Shown piece by piece: positions 10,776 to 21,678 of a DNA stretch of 64,000 bases. The notes under the pieces were generated by a model. The model made no database searches and had not been told where the DNA came from. It worked only from the letters and a program-made list of their open reading frames with translations. Origin of the DNA: Gaeumannomyces sp. JS-464 (lineage: Eukaryota; Ascomycota; Sordariomycetes; Magnaporthales; Magnaporthaceae); assembly GCA_002197995.1 (NCBI GenBank), contig NGZR01000005.1:4278001-4342000 (forward strand). Reading direction: 5' to 3'. The position numbers and the translations under genes were made by a program. Positions within the stretch are counted from its first letter, which is position 1. Each line of letters opens with the position of its first letter.

Positions 10776-11300
10776 AAATAGCGTATTTACCGGTAAATAT
10801 ATAATAATTTCGTTAATATGCCGTGCATTTAAACGTAAAAATATGTAAAAAATAGTTTAAAATTTGGGCATTATAACGATATATTTTTAATATAAATGCA
10901 TGTATTATATAAACCGGAAAAATCTAATATAAATATATATACTTTATATAAAATATTTAATAATTAATTAAATAAAAATCGAAAAAATAAAAAAAAAATG
11001 TTTTATATAAATTAAATTCGGAAACCTGGTTTAGCTGCTGCGACCTTAAAAACGCGTAGCCGGTTAGCCCTTCCAAATAATCCAATTCCGACGCCAAAAT
11101 CAAACTCCTCGCAGCCGACTCGACCCCGGATCGATGCCGCATCGTGCGCGCGCCGACGGCGCGGGCTAAGAATCGATGGCGATCGATTTTGGGCTCGCGG
11201 CCAGTCGGCACGCTATAACGGTGGATCCTCCTAACGCGTTTTTAAATACGCGGGGAAGCAGCGATACCGATACGAGACCGGCGCGTAACCGCTAAAATAA
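10776..11300. other. AT-rich border with a small GC-rich patch
   Basis: Very AT-rich at 10790-11015, then a GC-rich patch (about 11030-11220) that escaped heavy mutation and contains ATCGAT/CGATCGAT palindromes. An open frame of 84 codons on the minus strand (11211-10957) covers the patch but has no recognisable domain. It may be the 5' leader of the LINE that follows. Confidence 0.35.
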
Positions 11301-14300
11301 AAGAGAAAAAAAGATTATTAATAAGCTAAGGCCTTTTGTAATTAATGGAAAGTTGCCGAAAGTCCTGCAACTAGTGTCGGAGCTAACGAAGCGAGAGATC
11401 GACGCGGAGGCGGCTCGTTAACGCGAAGCCGCCGCAAAAGGACTAGTAATTAACGATACGCTGCAAAAGCTTAAAGCAAAAATACTCGAGGAAGTTAAAA
11501 AAGCATTAGCTAATACCACAAAGTCCTATGCTATTGCATTGGCCACGGGCTTGCCGGCCCAAATGCCGGGCGAAATTAAGTCGATTTAACCACGCTAATA
11601 GCACCCGAATACGGCGCAACTTTTACCTCGATTTATACCGTCGAAAATCGAACGAAAGATTATCGTAAACGTAAAAAAACCTTTAAAAGCAATTAAAAAG
11701 CGATTAACGATAAATACCTTATAAGCGTTAAATAACTAATTAGGTACGATAATACGGGTAACGAAACGATTTCGAAGCGAAAACGTAATAGTATGCTTTT
11801 AAGCAAACGCAAAAGAATATAAGAAAAAAAACGATTAGGTAAAAAAAATATTCGGCGATTAAGTAACGATTCGGGTGCGGATATACGACGTGGTAATTCG
11901 AGGTTTTAAATAGGAAGCACTTTTAAAAAACCTAAACGCATTTGTTAAAAGTTTAAACGTTAAAAACCGAAACGCAAAAGTTAAATCCATATACGTATGG
12001 CCGGCTCGGACTTTTTACGAATATGCTATGGTATTAGCCCGCATCGGATCGGTAACGGTAGCGAACTAAACATACGAATAAAGATTTATAATAAAAGTAA
12101 TAATTTATAATTGCGAACTATTTATATTAAACGTTAAAGCTAATTAATGTTATAATTGTTTCGAATGGGAATACCGTTAAAAGTTTTGCACTAAATTAAA
12201 CCGGTGCCCGCATTGCGGAAAACCGAAACATTAAAAAGGAAAATATTAATACGACGCTTATTATTAATATTAAAAAGTTATACCTAAATGCATAAATTGT
12301 AATAAACCGTACCCGGCTTTTTACCGGGGATACGAAATGGCATAACGCGTTATAAGAAAAGCAAAGGAAGCATATTAAAACCGACCGAAAAGGTTTATAT
12401 TAAAAAGCGCAGCTTATAAATTAATAAAAAACGTTACTTTCCTTATTTTTTAAACCCGCTAACCTTTTAAAACCGAAAGGTTAACGAGTTTTAGTAAAAG
12501 ACGAAGGAATAATTTAAACTCGGATAATAATTTACCGATTTAAACTTTAAAACGCCGACTAATTGGCAAACCCCGTAAAGATTTACAGTTACCCAAAAGC
12601 CGAACCGATATACGGCCGCCTTTTTTATATACACATTTCGCCCCTAAAACGAGCTTCCCGCTAATTAAACCCCCGTTACGGCAAACGAGCAAATACGCAA
12701 AAAAGCCGAAAGGATAATGGCCCCGATAAACCCCTCCCGCTTTCCCTTTTCCTCCGAACCGCTACCGATAATAAATAGCATTAGCTCGTAAAACGCATTA
12801 AAAGGCCTAAAAAAAACCCGTATAGTAATTTCGATATTGTATTAAAACATAGGGAAAAAAAGCGGAAAAGGAGATATTCCGCTATTTAGCAGGAAAAAAT
12901 ACAATATAATAGCTATATAAAAACCGGAGCTAAACCGATATAAAAACCCAAAAAAACCAGCAAAGTGCAAATATAAAATGGTTTACTACCAAACCGATAA
13001 CCGTTTAAACGCAATATTATACGTTTATTAACGGCTAAACCCCGTATTATAAAAAAGCCAAAACGAATACGATTAAATAATAGTAACATTATAAACCTTA
13101 CTAGGAAAAATTAATATTTATTCGATATATTCGCCGAATTTAAAAGCATTAAAAAAATGGCATACGCTATTAATAAAAATCGAAGCGTAACTATTATAAC
13201 ATTACGCCGTACTTATAAGGGATTTTAATATGTACTATTTTATATAAAACGTTTATAATAAACGAAACGAAAAAGTAAACGTATTATTATCGTTAACGCA
13301 CCGGTGGAAACTTAAATTTGCAATACCTTACGAAAAAGTAACGAAAAAAAAATTTGGCGAACGAAAAAGCACAATTAACTATATATAAATATTCGACGCG
13401 TTAACCGTAAAATATAAAGATAAAAACGACGAAATAAGGGGATCGGATTACCACTTTTAAATAATCCTAATTAATACCGAAGCGAAACCGCTTCGGCAAA
13501 AAACCGCTAAAGGATAAATGTGGAAAAAAATTAACATTAATATAAAAAACGACCAAAAAAAGGCATTGCAATTAGCCATATAGCATATCGAAATTAAAAA
13601 TATGGAAATACCGGAAAATATCGATAATTAAATAAACGCATTAATAAACCAGCTAACTTTAATCGCTAATAAGCTAGCATTAAAAAGGAAATTATTAATT
13701 AGCTTTAAATTAGCACCGTATTGGAACTTAAAATTTACTAAACTCGTTAAAAAAACGAAAAGGTGCCGGCGCGTATATATAAAGCTAAAAACATAAAATA
13801 GCTATAACGAATTAAAAGTAGCGAACAAAGCTTTTATAAAGGAAAAAAGAAAAGCGGCTAACGCGTATTAAAAAAAGTTTATTAGGGAAACATTAAAAAT
13901 AAAAGAGAAAAAAGCTACTTTTTGAAACGTAAAACGGTGGGCGAAATTACGCAATTATAAAAAACGAAATTTAACCAAACTACCGGATTTGCACCGATTA
14001 GGAAACGGTAATTAGGAATTAGCCAATACCTACGTAAATAAAGCAATAGCTTTAGCGGCTAAGTTTTACCTTAGTTTAAAAGCGGATTTAACCGATATTA
14101 CAAATATTACGTTTAATAACGACATATTTTATTACGCGTTTTTAATAAAACATATGGTGGATTTGGAAAAGCGGCGACGTATTAACGGCCTTAAAAAAAA
14201 CGCAAAATTGGAAAGCCTTAAAAGCGAATAACTTATTAAACGGACTTTTAAAAGTATACGGCTAATTATATTAAAAAGCTATATTTAAAATAGTTAACGC

Positions 14301-16330
14301 TAGTTTTAACCTTAAATATTTCTTAAAACGCTTCCGAAACGCACTTATAATAATACTGCTAAAACTAAGCAAAAGTATAAAAAATAAGAAAATAACGGGA
14401 AAATAAAAACCGATCGCACTTTTCTCGTTTATTTCCAAAGTTATAAAAGTTATAATAGGAAAACGAATCGTTAACGAAGCGAAAAAAAGGGACTTTTACC
14501 GGAAGGATAAATAGGTAATAAAGAAAAACGTAATACCGAATTCGCCATTAAATAAATAATAAACATAGTAATAATAACGTGGAATTACGGCGCTATAACC
14601 TCGCTATTACAACTTAACCTATTAAGAGCATTTAATAATATTAATTATATTAAATTGCTTAATATAATGCGAAAGCAAAAATTTTTACTAAAAATAATTA
14701 AATGGATTAAAAGCTAGCTTATAAATAAAACGGCCCGGTTTCGGTTTAACGGAAACATATTAGCGCTAATATTAATAATTGTAAAAGTTCCGTAAAAATT
14801 ACCACTATTACTTATATTATTTATCCTTTATATCGCGTTATTATACGATAAGCTGGAAAAAATCCCAAAAATAATAATAGTTAATTTCGCTAACGATATT
14901 AACCTTTTAGTAATAGGGGGCATTATAGCGGAAACGGTACGATTATTGGAAAAAGCTTAAAACGTATATTAAACGTGGGCAAAAATAATAGGAATAACAT
15001 TTAACGCATTAAAAACTAAGCTATTACATTTTATTAAAGCTTTAAATTAAACCCGGGTTCGTATTAAAGCTATTTACGTATAACCATCGCTAACGGCGAA
15101 ATTCCTTAAAATTTGGCTAAATTATAAATTAAACTTTAAAATTTACATTAAATAAGCGAAAAGCAAATAAAAAAAATAATAATTAGCGATAATAAAATTC
15201 GCAACGGTAACGTAAAAAAGCAACCTCGCTAAAGCGAAATAATTATACGTAGTAATATGCAAAAGCGCGATAGCGTATAAAGCCGTAGCATACCACTTTT
15301 TAACCAAACCACGGGGGCGGTTTTAAAGCGCAACCAAAAAGTTAACGAAGGAATAGCGAATATATTTTAAAGTGGTAGCCGAAGTATATAAAGCAACGTT
15401 ATTAGCCCATTTGGAAATAAAAATTTACGTATTACCTTTAAATTTATATTTAAACGAAAGGGTAATTAATATAAAAAATAAATGGCTAAAAATTGGAATA
15501 ATATAGCGAATTAACAAAGCGATAGCGAAAGTAGCGGGCCGATTTAAAAGGTTAAAGTATTAAAAACGGAGCAAAAAATTACACTTTTAAAACGGCTAAA
15601 TAAAAAAAAATAAGCGGAACGCTAAAACTAACCTAAAATAACCCCGAAACCGAAACGTAAACTAATTCCCCGCGGAAACGAAAAAAAGTCCAAATATAAA
15701 TACGCGAAACGCTAAAACCTTAACGTAATAATAAAATGGAAGTTAAAAGTTGCTAATTCGACGAAAGCGGTAAAAAAAGCGAACCGGTATAAAATCGCGT
15801 GCTTAGCGAATAACCCTTTATTTACAAAGGAAATGGTTAAATATTACGAAGGAATGCTAAAAGCATATAGCTTAATAGCAATTTAAATTAAAACGGAAAA
15901 GCTAAGCTTAAATGCTTTCCTATTTAATAAAAAACGCGGCGGTAACGCCGTTATGCGAATGCGATAACGGATAAAGGGAAATAGCATAGCACGTGCTAAC
16001 CTAATGCACCGTTGAATAAATGCGGGATAATACCGGGATAGCATAAGCGAATAGCCGAAAAGCATATTTCGAGCTATGGGAAATAAGGAATATATTATTT
16101 AAAAAAGTAATACGCATAATGTTTAAAATTAAAAAACTAATAAATTTTAAAGTAACGAAAAAGTGGAAAGAAAACGCGTAAAAAGAAAGGAAAAAAAAAA
16201 AACGCTACCGAACCGGAAAAAAACCGAACTATAAATAACTATAAACGCTAAACGAAAATACCTTATTAAAAACGAGGGAAAAGAAAAATAAACCGACGCT
16301 AATACTTTATATGCGAGTTATAACCGGAAA
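11300..16330 (+). mobile_element. Tad1-type LINE, RIP-inactivated
   Basis: Reads on the + strand as a decayed non-LTR retrotransposon. ORF1: a charged helical start (11340-11590, e.g. KLKAKILEEVKKALANTT) and tandem gag zinc knuckles at about 12150-12330 (CPHCGKPKH, then PKCINCNKPYPAFYRG). ORF2: an AP-type endonuclease with the DFNM motif at about 13221-13232, then a reverse transcriptase whose catalytic FADD is now FANDINLL at 14885-14908 (GAC to AAC, a RIP change), followed by TAETVRLLEKA-like and CKSAIAYKAVAYH-like blocks typical of the Tad1 clade. Many in-frame stops make it inactive. The 3' end and tail were not located; the end coordinate is approximate. Confidence 0.75.
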
Positions 16331-18450
16331 AAAACCGATTAAATTAATTATTTCCATTTTTACCCATTTTTTTTCGATATTTCGTTAATAATATCCTCCC
16401 GACATTTAGTTAAAATCCGACCGAAAGTGGAATTAAAAGGATTTTATATAAAGGATATTTAGCAAATATAAAAAGGTTAGCGAACCGGAGGAAAATAGCG
16501 ATATAAAAGGAAATATCGATAAACCCGTATTTTAGCCCGCTTTAAAACTAACGCTTTTATCCGAATGCGGTTAAATAAGTTTTACGTATCGACAATTTTA
16601 AAAGCTTAACCCGATATGGTTTACGTTAAAAGCATTATGTTACCGAAAGGGAAACGAACGAAACCCGAGCTATTAAATGCAATTATAGCAGCAAAAGCGC
16701 TTTTTAAGCTAAAAAGGAACAAGCGCAAAAACCTAGCACTAAAAGGGACGCCGAACCGTTTCCCGATATCTTTCGCAAATCGAACGTAACCGGCGATAGC
16801 GTATTTTAAAGTGGTATAACGAAGTTGGAAAAAAGCATTAGTAATAAAGCATATAACACCGGAATAGGACCATTATAAACCTTAGCGGTATAAGCGACCT
16901 CCGTTAAAATATCTTTTAAATCGGCAGCAATTTTAAAAAGGGATTAAATATAGCGCTAATAAGCACGAAAAACGCCGTAAACCTTTTTAGTGCTAACGGG
17001 AGGCTATTAAAGCGGAACCGATAAGTTAATAACAAAAAAACGCAATAAAAAAGAGGAAAAAAAATAACAAACTTAAACGTAAACACCGCGCAAAAAAGCG
17101 CACCCCATATAAGTTAAAACGTAAAAAGCTAAAAACAAAAGTTAGCACGACCGGAACTAAGCAAAAAAAAAAGGCGAAATAAAAAAATATATAAGCTTTA
17201 TAATAGCATCCTCGAATAGCGCCGGCATTATCGATGCCGTTAACGAAACATTAAATACAACTAACATAAATTTTGCAAATAGGCTTAAAAAGTTAGCGAA
17301 GCGGGATAAAAAGGGGAACGATACGGGAAATATATACCATTAAGTTATAAAAAATGTAACCCGGAAAAATAGCAATCGCCGTTTTGTACTCCTTTTAGTG
17401 GTATAAATAGTAAAGCTAAAGGAAAAAAAAAAAATTAGCAAAAAAATAAAAAACGAAGCGGTGCAAAACCGCACTTATAGTTTTAACGCGAGGGTTCGAA
17501 ATAACGCCGGCCTCGAAATCGTCGTTATCGTTAAAGCTGGAAAATAAGTGCTTATTACGATTACCACGAGGAGGAGTAGGCGCAAAGCCGCTACCACCAC
17601 CGCTGCCGCTATAGCCGCCGCGCGTATTACCGCGCGCGCCGTTGCGAGGAGAACGGGGAGTTTTGTTTTTGGGAGCTATAATGCAAAAAAATAGGAGCCG
17701 GAAAAGGAACGAAGCGCGGGAAGGCAAATGTAAAAGCGCGGGCGGCAGGATGCGCGAAAATTAGGAGCAAAGGTGGAAAAAAGGATTAAAAGTTGTGACA
17801 AAAAGATTAAAAAAAGGCGAAAAAAAAGGCAAAAACCTTTGGAGGTAAAAGGGAAGGAACGGTGAAAACCCGCACCCGGAAAGAAATAAAGGCATAACCG
17901 GAAGGCACGATATAAATAGCGTTACTTTCGGAAACGAATAACATAATTACGTCGAATTACCCGATGTTAACCACGACCCCCGAACTTTACGAAGCAGTTA
18001 CGCGACCAAAACCAAAGCGGGACCGAAAAACTTCGAACGCGGATAATTAGGCCGCCGTAATTAACTAAACTAACACCACTATTACCAAAATTACTACAAA
18101 AAGAGAAAACCCGACACCGAGGCGTTATTTAAGCGTAAACATGCATTTTTTACAATTTTTCCTTTACGTATTTTCCTATTATTACTATTAATTATAAAAA
18201 CGCTTTCGCGATGGAACTTTTAAAAGCAATCGCAGGAATTAAGTAAACGGCATTATTGTTTAATATAATAAAACCGTATACGAAAAGCAAATATGGTTTT
18301 TATTTCTAAGCCACCGAGCCGGATGCGGTTCGCACCCGGAAACGAGTTTAAAGGTTTTTATATGTATATAAAACAGCAAAAGCACCGAGGTTTTTACAAA
18401 TATAACGGCAGTATAACTAATAATAATATAAATTAAATTAAAATTTTATA
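16331..18450. other. Unclassified RIP-mutated repeat DNA
   Basis: AT-rich with no intact frame. Lys/Asn-rich decayed frames run through it, perhaps remains of a gag or LINE part. The interval 17416-17727 differs: it has less mutation and a Gly/Arg-rich minus-strand frame of 103 codons (RSPRNGARGN, GGYSGSGGGSGF). I cannot assign an element. Confidence 0.3.
17416..17727 (-). pseudogene. Less-mutated Gly/Arg-rich coding-like fragment
   Basis: A 103-codon open frame on the minus strand inside strongly RIP-mutated DNA. Its middle part (about 17490-17660) keeps CpA/TpG and GC-rich codons and reads as a Gly/Ser/Arg-rich segment followed by FSSFNDNDDFEAG. Low-complexity composition prevents a family call. 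It could be part of a retroelement gag or a captured gene fragment. Confidence 0.25.
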
Positions 18451-18735
18451 TAACGTGGTTTATTACCAAATGGATTAAACTATTAAATAAATTGCCGATA
18501 CGTGATTTTTAGTTAATCGACACGCATGTTAACCTAATAACGTTAAAAATCCATTTAAACTACTTGGAATTATATATATTAAACTTTTTTACTTCTATTT
18601 AACAAATGCGTGTATTATGTTCGGTTTTACCGCAAATGCTATATCGCTAACAAATTATCGTCGTTTTTTTTAACCTTTATAATTACGCATTTTTTACTAT
18701 AATTGCTTATTTAGCTTTTTTTAAATTTAAAGCTT
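18451..18735 (-). mobile_element. Truncated pogo-type transposon end (copy F)
   Basis: Starts with a decayed pogo terminus (TAACGTGGTTTATTACC at 18451) and then matches, in reverse orientation, the 3' end of the transposase in the complete copies (the AT-rich stretch with CGCAAATGCTATATC around 18636). The homology stops at about 18735, just before the TIR of copy A. RIP-damaged. Confidence 0.6.
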
Positions 18736-18756
18736 TTATACCTTTTAAATAATATA

Positions 18757-18801
18757 TAACGTAGTTTACCACCGAACGACACATACCACCGAGCGATACA
18801 C
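18757..18801 (+). repeat. Left 45-bp TIR of pogo copy A
   Basis: Starts TAACGTAGTTTACCACCGAA and is exactly the reverse complement of 21634-21678. Contains two tandem ACCACCGA units. Confidence 0.95.
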
Positions 18802-19420
18802 GAATCGCGAAAACGCGACACATTTTCTTTTACTTCCAATTCCTCCACCGATAAGCATGCTAAACCACAGCTACGAAAGCCGATTAATTTTCGCTTTCCA
18901 AGCCTTACGATCAAACTTAAAACTAAGCATCCGGGCCGCTGCTAAAATTTACTCGGTCGCGTTCGCCACTTTCGCCAAACGAAAGCGCGGCAAGCCTGCT
19001 CGAATCCGAAAAGGAGGCGCTTATTAAGTACATACTCGAGCTGGATTTTCGCGCATTCCTCCCCGGCCTTTTGGTGTTAAAAATATGGCCAACCGATTGC
19101 TCGTCGAACGCGACGCGGGCATTATCGGGACCAACTAGGTCGCGAAGTTCGTTAAACGCCGCCGGAGCTCGGTACGCGTTGGATTCGAAAGTACGACTAC
19201 CAAAAGGCCAAATGCGAAAATCCTAAGCTCGTTTTTGCCTGGTTCGACTTTATACGGAACACTATAGCCAAATATGGCATCCTAAATAACGACATTTACA
19301 ATTTCGACGAAACCGGCTTTTTTATAGGCATAATCGCCGCCGTTATAGTTATTATAACATCGAAAAGCCGTGGCAAAGCAAAGCTAGTCCAGCCTGGCAA
19401 CCGGGAATGGGCTACAATTA

Positions 19421-19436
19421 TTTAAAAGGTTAATTA
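19421..19436. repeat. Left target-site duplication of the LINE fragment
   Basis: TTTAAAAGGTTAATTA, repeated exactly at 20517-20532. Pogo copy E has TTTAAAAGGTTAATAATT at the matching place without an insertion (about 57084), which confirms the empty site. Confidence 0.85.
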
Positions 19437-20516
19437 AGTAAATGAGTAAGTGAGTATATTTAACGTTAGTAAGTCGGGATTTACCAGTCCCTGCTTCCCA
19501 AGGGGCATATAACGTGCTAGCGCTACTTAAGCTAAACATTAAGCTATATGTTGCTATCCGGCGGCTAGCAAAATTAAACCCGAAGGCACACGAAGGTCGG
19601 GCCGCGTTCCGGCGCTCCTTGTTAGTAAGCGGGCAATCGGCGGTAGGGCGTATATATATACGCCAGGGCGTTGTAAAGCGCTGCGGGTGGTAGTAGTGCG
19701 TTCGGCCGGCGAGTATGCCGATAAAAAGGTGGGGCCGGGTTTTAAGCTGGAAGGTCCTCGGGACCCCTAAAGCCCGGCCAAAGGTGCGGGGGACCAACGA
19801 GCCTACTGTTAGTCCTGGTGGTACAAAAGAAAAAGGTAAAAGGTGTAGGAGAACAAGGAAAAGGATATATGCGGGCTTTTTAGGCCTTGTTGTTATCGTC
19901 CAGCGATAGTGTAATAATTGGTAGCTTCGGCGAACGAAGCAAAAAGGAAAGGCTTTTAAAGTAGCCGTTTCCAATATCCGGGCCTGTTAAGAGCCGGGAA
20001 GGGGTCCGTTATAAGCCATTTATTTTTTACCGTTTTAGCCAACCTGCAAAATACAAAGTGGGAAGGGGATTTGTTTTTTCCGCAGCGGCACGGGTTATCG
20101 TCTTCGTGCTGGAACTTTCGGTGGTACTAGTCGAAATCCCCGTAACCGGTGCGTGCGGCTATTAGCCGTTGCAATACCCTCCGGTGCAGCTGCAGCGCTT
20201 CGGACGTATGTTGTGGTGCCGGCGAAAGGCCTATAGCCTTATACCGATCCGGAAAGTTGTCTTTAAACCATGCGTTCCGGGCGTCCCGGGCCGTTTTCCG
20301 GGCTAAAGCCTTTATTCCGGCCACCGTTGGTTTAAAATGTTAAGGTATTGGCAAGGCCGATCCCAATTTTGCTTCGGCGTTTGCCTTTTCGTTTCCGGGG
20401 ATTCCCGTATAGCCCGGGGACCAGCGTACGTATACCTGGTGTTTATTTATAAGGTAATAGATTTTTTTAAAAGCCTTTTGTAAACTATTAAAGGCCGTGC
20501 TTAAACAGCCGTTAGC
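19437..20516 (-). mobile_element. 5'-truncated Tad1-type LINE inserted in pogo copy A
   Basis: On the minus strand this encodes the end of a LINE ORF2: an RNase H part with VRWSPGYTGIPGNEKAN (about 20370-20430; the usual His is Tyr), then the 20324-20127 frame ending VLQRLIAARTGYGDFD, a stop, and a CRCGKNKSPSHFVFC zinc motif (about 20050-20090). After this comes a 3' region of about 450 bp and a tail of degenerate ACTC repeats (19437-19455). A 16-bp direct repeat, TTTAAAAGGTTAATTA, lies on both sides (19421-19436 and 20517-20532), as expected of target-primed insertion. The GC content is higher than its surroundings, so it is less RIP-mutated. Confidence 0.88.
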
Positions 20517-20532
20517 TTTAAAAGGTTAATTA
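20517..20532. repeat. Right target-site duplication of the LINE fragment
   Basis: Exact repeat of 19421-19436; marks the 5'-truncation point of the inserted LINE. Confidence 0.85.
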
Positions 20533-21633
20533 TTGCGGTTAAGCGATCCTTTTTTTTATTATCGTTAAAAAGCAATACCATTTAGCCAATTGGTATTTAA
20601 AAACCGGCTTTCCACGCGATTAGGTTATTATATAACGAGTGCTAACGGGTAAACTACGAACGAGCTCGGCCTAAAATAAATTCGGCATTTCGATAAACAC
20701 ATTACAACCGCAAAAAAGGTCCCATCGTTTATTAATACTGGACGGGCATAAAAGCCACTATTCGACGGATTTTAAGCTTTATTACCAGGAATATAACATC
20801 GTTACGCTTTGCATGCCTTCGTATTCGTTTTACTTCTTTTAGCCGTTTAACGTTAAATGCTTATAGCCCGCTAAAAAAAGCGTACGATCGATAAATTAAA
20901 AACCTATAAGGTTACACATTAACTATATAACTAAAATCGAGTTCCTTTCGGCATTTAAAAGGCATTTTTTAACTTTATAACCGAAAAAAATATCCAAAAA
21001 GGTTTTCGAAAAGCTAGCTTTGCTCTTTTTAATCCAAATTCGATTTTGGAAAAGCTAAATGTAAAATTACGAACTTTAACTCCCTTAAAAAAGCTTTTAA
21101 GCGACGCTAAACCTTGGACTTTTAAAACGCCCCAAACAGTTAGGGACGTAACTTCGCAATCCGAATATATTAAAACTTAAATTTCCAATTACTAAAACAG
21201 CTTTCCGTCGTTTATACTATCGGCTGTGGACTAATTAACAAAAAGGGCTAAGGCAATTATATATCGGGTTAACCTTTTGGAAAAAAGAACTCCAAATTAC
21301 GAAAAGCGAATAAAACGCTAAGCAAACGCCGAAAGGCCAAAAAAACACGTGTTTAGCAAAAAGAATTACATACTATTAAAAAAATACGAAGTGTTTTAAA
21401 TTAAAAAAAGCTGGATAAACAGCTATAGCAAAAAATGCGCGATTATAAGGGTTAAAAAAAAGGGCAACGACGATTTATCGGCGATATGGCACTTGCGGCA
21501 AAACTGGACACAATGCGCGCACCTGCCAGGAGGAAGTAAAAAACGTTCGATATATACAATTCCAAATAGTTTAAATGGATTGCTAGCGTTATTGGGTTAG
21601 CATGCGCGTTAATTAACCGGAGGTCGGGTATAG

Positions 21634-21678
21634 GTGTATCGCTCGGTGGTATGTGTCGTTCGGTGGTAAACTACGTTA
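21634..21678 (-). repeat. Right 45-bp TIR of pogo copy A
   Basis: Exact reverse complement of 18757-18801, followed by TA (21679-21680). No RIP difference separates the two arms. Confidence 0.95.

Larger units (their letters stand above)
18757..21678 (+). mobile_element. Fot1/pogo-family DNA transposon (copy A), split by a LINE
   Basis: Bounded by perfect 45-bp terminal inverted repeats (18757-18801 and 21634-21678) next to TA dinucleotides, as expected for pogo insertions. The decayed + strand transposase has the CENP-B-like N-terminus, the catalytic-region block NFDETGFF at about 19300-19323 (first Asp of DDE), QPGNREWATII, and at the 3' end a CGKTGHN-ART-CQ-like knuckle (about 21480-21535). 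A 1.08-kb LINE fragment interrupts it at 19437; without it the element is about 1.83 kb, like copies D and E. Its right flank is gypsy-1 copy B integrase sequence, so it inserted into that element. Confidence 0.88.

Noticed and set aside
10957..11211. 84-codon minus-strand frame at the AT-rich border
   Set aside because: No recognisable family; the end runs into A/T-rich DNA as FFFYFFDFYLI. Probably a chance frame in a GC patch.
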